9,168 bases of DNA from Candidatus Methanolliviera sp. GoM_oil (lineage in GTDB: Archaea; Halobacteriota; Methanoliparia; Methanoliparales; Methanoliparaceae), in contig CABGHG010000059.1 in NCBI GenBank assembly GCA_902158735.1, forward strand, positions 1 through 9,168, read 5' to 3'. The position numbers were made by a program, and so were the translations under genes. Shown here one piece after another: positions 4,706 to 9,168 of the stretch. Numbering within the stretch: the stretch's first letter is position 1; each line of letters starts with the position of its first letter. Under the pieces are notes generated by a model. It did not search any database. It had not been told where the DNA came from and worked only from the letters and a program-made list of their open reading frames with translations.

Positions 4706-6195
4706 TTATTTACAGCCGATATGTATGCCTCTACGGATGCCATAATAATATCCTCCCTTGCAGACCTTGCGCTCACCGTATTTCCCATCTCGTCTTCCAC
4801 ATTTATGGTCACCTCTGCGAGGGCATCCGATCCTCCACTGATCGCATTTATTCCAAAGTCTTTCAGTCTTATATTAGATCCAAGGATATCCTGTATCGTC
4901 TTCAACGCCGCGTCCACCGGACCTACGCCGACGTTGGCTCCGATCTTTTCTTCTCCATCCACGATCGCCTTTAAAACTGCGGTGGGAGTTATTTTATTTC
5001 CAGCCATCACCGAAAGCTCGTTCAGCGTGATATATTGTTCTCTTTTTGGTATATCTTTAATGACCGCTTCTGCCATCGCGTAGAACTCTGTATCCGTAAT
5101 TTTCTTGCCTTTATCTCCGAGTTTTTTTACCCTTTCCGTTATCTCTCTCAGATCGTCTTCTCTAACGGATATCCCGTACTCTGCTAACATCTTTTTTATC
5201 GTGTGCCTTCCGGTGTGCTTTCCGAGAACGAGCCTTCTTCTATGCCCAACCATCTCCGGCGTCATTATTCCGGGCTCAAATGATCTGCTGTCTTGAATTA
5301 CACCATGGGCATGGATACCAGATTCGTGGGAAAATGCATTCTCTCCGACTATCGGGAAATTTGGCGGAAGTTTGAACCCAGAATATGATTCTACCAATCG
5401 GGAGGTCTCAAATAGATATTCAGTCTTTATATTTGTCTTCACACCGTAAATTGAGTGTAGAGCCATCACCACCTCCGAAAGACTCGCATTTCCAGATCTC
5501 TCTCCTATCCCATTCATCGTAACCTGTACTTCTTTTGCTCCTGACTCTACGGCGGCTAACGTATTCGCAACGGCCAAACCGAAGTCGTTGTGGCAGTGAA
5601 CATCTATTGGAACATCTACATGTTTTGATATCTCTGAGATGAGGTCGTGCATCTTGAATGGAGAACTCACCCCGACGGTATCTGGAACGTTTATTATGTC
5701 CACTCCCGCATCATCGACCGCTTTATATATATCAAAGAGATATCCCTCGTCCGTCCTCGTGGCGTCCATCGCGCTGAAGAGACATTTTATCCCGTGATCT
5801 TTGACGTACTTAACAGAATCATAAGATAAATCCAAAATTTCGTCCTTTCCCTTCTTTATCGTGCTATTTATCTGTACATCGGAAGTAGAGACGAATACGT
5901 GAACCATATCTACATTGGACGCTATACATGCGTCTATATCTTCTCTAACTACCCTCGCAAGTCCGCATATATCACTATCAAGATTTAAAGAAGATATCCT
6001 CTTTACGGTGGATCTTTCTCCCTCTGTGGAAGATGGAAAACCAGCCTCTATGATATCAACTCCGAGTTTATCCAGCTGTCTTGCGATCTTCATCTTGGCC
6101 TTATCCGAAAATGATATTCCTGGCGTCTGCTCTCCGTCCCTAAGCGTGGTGTCAAAGATGGAAACATATTCGGGAAGGTTTATTTTATATTCCAT
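4648..6195 (-). CDS. leuA: 2-isopropylmalate synthase or (R)-citramalate synthase
   Basis: The 515-residue protein is a full-length member of the DRE-TIM family that condenses acetyl-CoA with a 2-oxo acid. The TIM barrel opens with FDTTLRDGEQTPG (14-26, with catalytic R19 and metal ligand D15) and IIEAGFP (48-54), and includes SAMDATRTD (141-149) and NVPDTVGV (169-176). HCHNDFG (200-206) supplies the metal-binding histidines, followed by NGIGERSGNASL (228-239) and ENAFSHESGIHAHGV (285-299). Residues about 385-500 form the LeuA dimer/allosteric domain (VGVGPVDAAL at 422-431), where leucine or isoleucine would bind. AksA-type homocitrate synthases lack this domain. NxPDTVG and AGFP favour isopropylmalate (leucine pathway), but citramalate synthase (isoleucine pathway) is not excluded. 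The family's usual Glu in S-x-E-DATR is Met here. ATG 6195 has no SD and is probably near-leaderless. It is divergent from mptA. Confidence 0.9.
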   Translation of the reverse strand: MEYKINLPEYVSIFDTTLRDGEQTPGISFSDKAKMKIARQLDKLGVDIIEAGFPSSTEGERSTVKRISSLNLDSDICGLARVVREDIDACIASNVDMVHVFVSTSDVQINSTIKKGKDEILDLSYDSVKYVKDHGIKCLFSAMDATRTDEGYLFDIYKAVDDAGVDIINVPDTVGVSSPFKMHDLISEISKHVDVPIDVHCHNDFGLAVANTLAAVESGAKEVQVTMNGIGERSGNASLSEVVMALHSIYGVKTNIKTEYLFETSRLVESYSGFKLPPNFPIVGENAFSHESGIHAHGVIQDSRSFEPGIMTPEMVGHRRRLVLGKHTGRHTIKKMLAEYGISVREDDLREITERVKKLGDKGKKITDTEFYAMAEAVIKDIPKREQYITLNELSVMAGNKITPTAVLKAIVDGEEKIGANVGVGPVDAALKTIQDILGSNIRLKDFGINAISGGSDALAEVTINVEDEMGNTVSARSAREDIIMASVEAYISAVNNLMIKKRMRDGKGASTRTI

Positions 6196-6220
6196 AAGTG
6201 TTTCAATAGAATTAAATAAC

Positions 6221-6230
6221 GCTATAAAAC
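6221..6230. promoter_or_regulatory. Divergent TATA element between leuA-like gene and mptA
   Basis: GCTATAAAAC on the plus strand is about 40 bp before the mptA ATG, which would leave a short leader containing GAGGTG. Its complement, GTTTTATAGC, is about 31 bp before the leuA-like ATG on the minus strand, near leaderless distance. A second AT-rich site at 6210-6217 (minus strand TTATTTAA) may be used for the minus-strand gene instead. The 73-bp gap holds both promoters. Confidence 0.45.
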
Positions 6231-6268
6231 ATTTTTGTTATAGAAGAAAAAAGTCTAATGAAGAGGTG

Positions 6269-7240
6269 ATGATAATCTCGATACGTCTTCCGGATGTTCA
6301 GGCAACGTCGCCAGATGTGATGGTAAATCTAAACCGTGTTGGAGTTACAGACGTTAAAAAACTCGTGGAGGTGGCAAGGAAAGATAAAAGACCAATTGTT
6401 CTCATATCGAAGTTCGATATCTTTGTTGACCTCCCCTCAAATAGGAAGGGAGCCAACCTATCGAGGAACTTTGAGGCGATGAACGAGGTATTGGAAGAAG
6501 CCACGGCATCTCCGGTATATATGATAGAGGATCTGTGCGGGGAGATAGCAAAAAAACTTCTTGACAGGCATGAATACGCTCAGAGGAGCGAGACGAGAAT
6601 GAAGAGCGAGTACGTGGTGAGAAGAAGAACCCCTGTGACGAAACAGCAATGCCAGGAGGTCATAGATATATTTGCCGAGGCTTCAGCGGAAAGGGGTAAG
6701 GGGATAAAGAAGATGATCGGGGCGGAAGTGGTGGGTATGACCACCTGTCCGTGTGCTCAAGAGATGATGACGGAGCAGGCGATAGAAGAATTACGAAAGA
6801 TCGGAGTAGATGAAGCGAAGATAAAAGAATTTATCTCCCGATTCCCGATGGCGACACATAACCAGAGGGGAAGGGGGATAATCTCCATAGAAACCTCGGA
6901 AGGCTACGATGTATCCTTGGACGATATAATAGAGGTCATAGAGAAATCGCTGAGTTCACCCATATTTGAGTTCCTCAAGAGATCCGACGAGCGAGTGCTT
7001 GTATATAATGCCCATAAAAATCCAAAATTCGTCGAAGATTGCGTCAGGGAGATGGCAAAAAATGTAGTGGAAAAATTTGCCCATCTGCCCGATGAAGCGA
7101 TCGTGACTATAAAACAGATCAATGAAGAGAGCATTCACAGGCATAATGCGTTTGCAGAGAGGGTCGCAAAGATGCGTGAGTTGAGAGATGAGATAAATGG
7201 CGGGGGAAATAAGAGAATGATCCTCGCTGATTGCAGATAG
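6269..7240 (+). CDS. mptA: GTP cyclohydrolase MptA (type IB family)
   Basis: MptA is the Fe(II)-dependent archaeal GTP cyclohydrolase that makes 7,8-dihydroneopterin 2',3'-cyclic phosphate, the first step to (tetrahydro)methanopterin. The 323-residue product matches the family throughout: LPDVQATSPDV near the start, NLNRVGVTDVKKLVEV (20-35), DLPSNRKGANLSRNFEAM (54-71), the metal-cysteine loop MTTCPCAQE (157-165), FPMATHNQRGRG (192-203) and ESIHRHNAFAERVAK (287-301). The frame is open much further upstream but that part is antisense to the leuA-like gene, so the start is the ATG at 6269, with GAGGTG directly before it; a GTG at 6266 is possible. It heads a four-gene operon with an Era-like GTPase 12 bp downstream. 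The gene implies a C1 metabolism based on tetrahydromethanopterin. Confidence 0.93.
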   Translation: MIISIRLPDVQATSPDVMVNLNRVGVTDVKKLVEVARKDKRPIVLISKFDIFVDLPSNRKGANLSRNFEAMNEVLEEATASPVYMIEDLCGEIAKKLLDRHEYAQRSETRMKSEYVVRRRTPVTKQQCQEVIDIFAEASAERGKGIKKMIGAEVVGMTTCPCAQEMMTEQAIEELRKIGVDEAKIKEFISRFPMATHNQRGRGIISIETSEGYDVSLDDIIEVIEKSLSSPIFEFLKRSDERVLVYNAHKNPKFVEDCVREMAKNVVEKFAHLPDEAIVTIKQINEESIHRHNAFAERVAKMRELRDEINGGGNKRMILADCR

Positions 7241-7252
7241 GAGATTTTTAAA

Positions 7253-7888
7253 TTGGGGATGTGGTCGTCTCTTAGGGGCAGGTTCTCTCTTTGGGTGGGT
7301 AAGATATTTGGAAGAAGATCGGTAAAGATTGGGATCTATGGTCCCCCAAATGTGGGAAAGACAACGCTTGCCAACAGAATTATCAAGGACTGGTCAGGAG
7401 AGGATATGGGTGCCGTCTCGGATATACCCCATGAGACAAGAAGGGTTAAGAGGAGACGAGACGTTAAAATAAATGTTGATAGATCGTCTATTAAGCTTGA
7501 TATCGTGGATACACCCGGATTGGCAACCAAGATAGATTTTCGCGACTTCTTGAGCTACGGTTTGGAAGAGGAGGAGGCAAAGAAGAGGGCTAAAGAAGCC
7601 GCGGAGGGAGTAATAGAATCTATAAGATGGTTGGACGATCTGGATGGGGTTTTACTCGTCATGGATGCCACTGAAGACCCATACACGCAGGTCAATATCA
7701 CCGTCATAGGAAATATGGAGGCGAGAAGACTTCCAATGCTGATAGTCTCAAATAAGATAGATCTACCGACTGCCTCTCCGGTGAAGATAATTGAGGCATT
7801 TCCGCAACACACCGTCGTTCCAATATCCGCATTGAAGGGGAATAATATGGATAAGCTCTACGATGACATATACGAACATTTCAGGTGA
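7253..7888 (+). CDS. Archaeal Era-like GTP-binding protein
   Basis: The 211-residue protein is a single TRAFAC-class G domain. G1 is GPPNVGKTT (30-38), the G2 threonine is probably T62 in PHETRR, G3 is DTPG (86-89), G4 is NKID (167-170) and G5 is SALKG (192-196). It resembles Era/Der but lacks the KH RNA-binding domain of bacterial Era. A short basic, aromatic N-terminus (SSLRGRFSLWVGKIFGRRS) could be a membrane- or partner-contacting helix. An acidic/basic insertion (LEEEEAKKRAKEAAEG, 104-119) follows switch II. The TTG at 7253 is preferred because GGAGA lies 8 nt before it; ATG 7259 is an alternative. The gene is followed after 4 bp by OapB and then OapC, a conserved archaeal set whose role is only predicted (I recall a vesicle or membrane-remodelling proposal). 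Confidence 0.88.
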   Translation: MGMWSSLRGRFSLWVGKIFGRRSVKIGIYGPPNVGKTTLANRIIKDWSGEDMGAVSDIPHETRRVKRRRDVKINVDRSSIKLDIVDTPGLATKIDFRDFLSYGLEEEEAKKRAKEAAEGVIESIRWLDDLDGVLLVMDATEDPYTQVNITVIGNMEARRLPMLIVSNKIDLPTASPVKIIEAFPQHTVVPISALKGNNMDKLYDDIYEHFR

Positions 7889-7892
7889 AAAG

Positions 7893-8243
7893 ATGGTTCG
7901 TGTAGATATGATATCTGAGGATCTGCTGGCGTCGATGACCTCCGCCGAAAAGATAAGGATGATCCTGGATGGGGTCATGGAGGGAAAGATACTCGTTCTC
8001 GAGCGGGGTTTGATGCCCGAGGAAGAGGCAAAGTTGATAGAAGCCACGATGGTGGAGATATCTCCAGAGTTCGTGGGAATAGAGATGGAGAGCTATCCCG
8101 CGAAAGAGAGAAGATCTTTGATGGATAGATTGTTTGGAAGAGGTAAATCACAGGCGAGGCTAACCGTCATAGGTTCACCAAATCAGCTTAAAACGATTAA
8201 AAAGGACAGAGGATTAATAACTGCCTTAATATCTGAGGTATAA
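7893..8243 (+). CDS. OapB/ArvB family protein (DUF2073)
   Basis: The 116-residue protein matches DUF2073 (named OapB/ArvB in databases, from memory). The signature parts are the helix MTSAEKIRMILDGVMEGKILVLERGLMPEEEAKLIEA (ordered, residues 15-50), GIEMESYP (63-70) and the C-terminal RLTVIGSPNQLKTIKKDRGLITALIS. A basic loop with MDRLFGRGKS lies before the last strand. No enzyme motif is visible, so it is probably a partner of the GTPase. The ATG at 7893 is preferred over an upstream in-frame ATG at 7863 because AGGTGA lies 4 bases before it and the family begins here. The SD overlaps the stop codon of the GTPase gene, so the two are translationally coupled. Confidence 0.87.
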   Translation: MVRVDMISEDLLASMTSAEKIRMILDGVMEGKILVLERGLMPEEEAKLIEATMVEISPEFVGIEMESYPAKERRSLMDRLFGRGKSQARLTVIGSPNQLKTIKKDRGLITALISEV

Positions 8244-8252
8244 GATATTTGC

Positions 8253-8271
8253 AAATCCTCAAGGAGGATTT
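8253..8271 (+). promoter_or_regulatory. Perfect hairpin masking the OapC ribosome-binding site
   Basis: AAATCCTC (8253-8260) and GAGGATTT (8264-8271) form a perfect 8-bp stem with loop AAG, five bases before the ATG at 8276. The Shine-Dalgarno AAGGAGGA lies in the loop and 3' arm, so the folded RNA would hide it. It could reduce translation of OapC relative to OapB, or be opened by ribosomes or a protein. The following T-run also makes it look like a weak attenuator. Confidence 0.55.
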
Positions 8272-8275
8272 TTGA

Positions 8276-8599
8276 ATGCCGCACAGATGTGCGCGATGTG
8301 GAAGGGTATATGAAGATGGTGACCCGAGGATGCTTAAGGGATGCTCCTGCGGAGGCAAGAAATTTTTCTACATCCAAAAGATAAAAAATCTGGAAGATGT
8401 GATAGGCGAGATAGATATCATAGATGAGAACGATATAGAGAGTAAGGAAAAAGAGCATGTGGAGAGCATTAAGATGTTGAACGATGGATCTTACAAGCTA
8501 AATTTGGATCTTCTCTTGAGAAGAGACGAGATAATAATTGAGAAGAAGGATGGGACATACGCCCTTCATCTGCCATCTTTCTTCAAGAAGAAAAGCTAA
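8276..8599 (+). CDS. OapC/ArvC family zinc-ribbon protein (DUF2072)
   Basis: The 107-residue protein begins with a zinc ribbon: MPHRCARCGRVYEDGDPRML, then KGCSCGGKKFFYIQK. The four probable zinc ligands are C5, C8, C23 and C25, so the second knuckle is C-x-C rather than C-x-x-C. An acidic linker (about 40-62) leads to a C-terminal module (SIKMLNDGSYKLNLDLLLRR, then IIIEKKDGTYALHLPSFFKKK) typical of DUF2072 proteins, which I recall being named OapC/ArvC. The start is fixed by AAGGAGGA and by the conserved MPHRC beginning. It is the last gene of the mptA-GTPase-OapB-OapC run, 32 bp after OapB, and is probably the third component of that module. Confidence 0.87.
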   Translation: MPHRCARCGRVYEDGDPRMLKGCSCGGKKFFYIQKIKNLEDVIGEIDIIDENDIESKEKEHVESIKMLNDGSYKLNLDLLLRRDEIIIEKKDGTYALHLPSFFKKKS

Positions 8600-8634
8600 A
8601 ATCATGTTGACAGAAGAACATTTGAGGTAAAATT

Positions 8635-8865
8635 ATGAAGAGCTATCGCGTCTCTGTAGTGATTGAAAAGGATGCAGACGGATATTTTGCCTTTTGCCCT
8701 GCGCTTCAAGGCTGTTATACTTAAGGCGGGGTAGTTCACGAGGAGGCGCTGGAAAACATTAAAGACGATTATTCGCCTTCATATATAGAAGATAGGATAG
8801 AGTGTGGAGAGGATATTCCTATCGTTGAATCTATCAGCATCACTTCTTTGGAAGTAGCAGTATGA
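8635..8865 (+). pseudogene. hicB: hicB antitoxin pseudogene with internal TAA
   Basis: The frame starts well (GAGGT, then ATG at 8635) and reads as HicB: MKSYRVSVVIEKDADGYFAF, then CPALQGCYT, the DGY...P-L-GC signature. A TAA follows at 8722-8724, where the family usually has Q or another polar residue. It resumes as EEALENIKD, but the next segment DYSPS replaces the usual hydrophobic helix (A-I-x-L). Reading one base over gives IIRL, which suggests an insertion later compensated by a second one. The end YIEDRIECGEDIP and SLEVAV is normal HicB. The stop overlaps the hicA ATG (ATGA). Sequence just after the TAA (8725-8740) equals the end of the downstream IS in inverted orientation, so an IS event may have caused the damage. 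No full antitoxin is expected. Confidence 0.82.
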
Positions 8866-8957
8866 GGGGAAAGATTCCTCGGGTACCTGCTGACAAAGTG
8901 ATTAGAGCTTTGGAGCATGTAGGATTTGTTCTCGTCCGCCAAAGCGGAAAGCCGTGA
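8862..8957 (+). pseudogene. hicA: hicA toxin fragment truncated by IS insertion
   Basis: The ATG at 8862 overlaps the hicB stop. The product MRGKIPRVPADKVIRALEHV, then GFVLVRQSG, is the N-terminal half of a HicA toxin. In intact HicA the next residues are S/G-S-H, with the catalytic histidine. Here the frame becomes KP and stops at TGA 8955-8957, which lies in the IS end. An extra A in GGAAAGCC may also shift the frame just before the junction. The remaining C-terminal half is not seen downstream and may lie beyond the element outside the window. The fragment lacks the catalytic histidine and cannot be an active toxin. Confidence 0.82.
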
Positions 8958-9110
8958 ACTACCCCGCCCTAAAGGGCGAGGCTTCCTGTATCATCCTTCT
9001 CTTTGAGAAGTCCTCAGGCTTAAATTCGGGCAGTCCCTGCCCTACATTCCTTAGTTGCTCAAAAATCGAAGATTTTTGGCATATCGAAAATCCTTTGGAT
9101 TTTCGAAGAC
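8938..9110 (-). ncRNA. Candidate omega RNA (reRNA) of the TnpB element
   Basis: TnpB nucleases use an RNA that covers the 3' end of tnpB and the right end of the IS and then reads into flanking DNA as a guide. Here the 3' part of tnpB holds two perfect hairpins (9084-9106 and 9060-9078) and the right-end hairpin CGCCC-TAAA-GGGCG (8965-8978). If the element ends at ...TAGTTCAC (8954), the guide would be about 16 nt from 8953 down to 8938, copied from hicA. The boundaries are inference and no transcription evidence is available. Confidence 0.35.
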
Positions 9111-9168
9111 CTCTTTTTAGAATGTTTATCGCAGCGTTTTGATCTCTATCCATTATTAGACCACAGAA
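8959..9168 (-). CDS. tnpB: TnpB (IS605 OrfB) RNA-guided nuclease, C-terminal part
   Basis: The last 69 residues of TnpB are present; the gene continues beyond the right edge of the window. It starts with FCGLIMDRDQNAAINILKRG: the cysteine of the zinc finger, then DRDxNAA, whose second aspartate is the third RuvC catalytic residue. The tail (GLPEFKPEDF, then MIQEASPFRAG) is of the kind found in archaeal TnpB proteins. The stop TAG at 8959-8961 lies inside the element's terminal sequence, and the last residues PFRAG are encoded by the right-end hairpin. TnpB is a guide-RNA-directed DNA nuclease that helps the IS persist after excision. The RuvC I and II parts cannot be checked. Confidence 0.88.
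   Translation of the reverse strand, partial: FCGLIMDRDQNAAINILKRGLRKSKGFSICQKSSIFEQLRNVGQGLPEFKPEDFSKRRMIQEASPFRAG
9060..9106. repeat. Two adjacent perfect hairpins inside tnpB
   Basis: CAAAAATC-GAA-GATTTTTG at 9060-9078 is an 8-bp stem with a 3-base loop. TCGAAAATCC-TTT-GGATTTTCGA at 9084-9106 is a 10-bp stem with a 3-base loop. Five bases separate them. They encode the poorly conserved stretch after DRDxNAAINIL, so they are probably selected as RNA or DNA structure, for example in the omega RNA scaffold. Confidence 0.75.

Larger units (their letters stand above)
8954..9168 (-). mobile_element. IS200/IS605-family element, right end, runs off the window
   Basis: The sequence from the hicA breakpoint to the window end is the tnpB-proximal end of an IS200/IS605-type element. 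It ends in a compact hairpin (8965-8978) followed on the minus strand by GGGGTAGTTCAC, the proposed terminal cleavage region. These elements move as single strands between subterminal hairpins and leave no target duplication, and none is seen here. The left end and any tnpA lie outside the window, so it may be a tnpB-only element. Confidence 0.7.

Noticed and set aside
4619..5083. 154-codon plus-strand frame opposite the leuA-like gene
   Set aside because: It is the shadow of a well-conserved coding region on the minus strand and has no SD or family match.
5915..6268. Long N-terminal extension of MptA (118 codons upstream in frame)
   Set aside because: It is antisense to the conserved N-terminus of the leuA-like gene, has no relation to MptA, and the ATG at 6269 matches the family start.
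1243..8724. TAA reassigned as a sense codon, since it interrupts both hicA (1243) and hicB (8722)
   Set aside because: TAA is the normal stop of the abrB-like, prenyl synthase-like, winged-helix, OapB and OapC genes here, so recoding is not plausible; local decay explains both.
9060..9106. CRISPR-like repeats
   Set aside because: The two palindromes differ in sequence and there is no spacer-repeat periodicity.

Overview
The window looks like a chromosomal segment of a euryarchaeon that uses tetrahydromethanopterin. The evidence is an MptA-type GTP cyclohydrolase, the archaeal Era-like GTPase/OapB/OapC gene set, archaeal TATA boxes with apparently leaderless starts, a tRNA without an encoded CCA, and a 2-isopropylmalate/citramalate synthase. 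A methanogen or anaerobic methane/alkane oxidiser relative is my guess; the lineage cannot be fixed from sequence reading alone.

Left third (1-2900). A J-domain protein runs off the left edge on the minus strand and faces away from a tRNA-Glu(CUC). Next, on the minus strand, come a decayed hicBA toxin-antitoxin pair and a macro-domain protein. In that pair hicB is short at its N-terminus, and hicA has an internal TAA and has lost its own stop. Divergent from hicB, an AbrB-type DNA-binding protein is translationally coupled to a divergent isoprenyl diphosphate synthase-like protein.

Middle (2900-6200). All genes here are on the minus strand: a membrane-anchored coiled-coil protein with internal repeats, a remnant of an FAD/NADH oxidoreductase, a winged-helix regulator with a coiled-coil tail and a likely leaderless promoter, and the 2-isopropylmalate/citramalate synthase. 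Between the last two lies a start-less frame that resembles the C-terminal tip of an acyl-CoA synthetase.

Right third (6200-9168). A plus-strand operon holds mptA (first step of the methanopterin pathway), an Era-like GTPase, OapB/DUF2073 and the OapC/DUF2072 zinc ribbon. The OapC ribosome-binding site sits in a perfect 8-bp hairpin. After it comes a second hicBA pair, also dead. Its hicB carries a nonsense codon beside a 16-bp inverted copy of an insertion-sequence end. Its hicA is cut off by an IS200/IS605-type element whose tnpB enters from the right edge. By analogy with known TnpB systems, that element should make an omega RNA whose guide segment would come from the disrupted hicA.

Overall, housekeeping and cofactor genes are interspersed with decaying accessory genes: two dead hicBA modules, two metabolic gene remnants and an IS element. 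The most distinctive points are the mptA-GTPase-OapB-OapC operon with its masked RBS, the AbrB-prenyl synthase pair, and the IS end signature found in both halves of the second hicBA locus.
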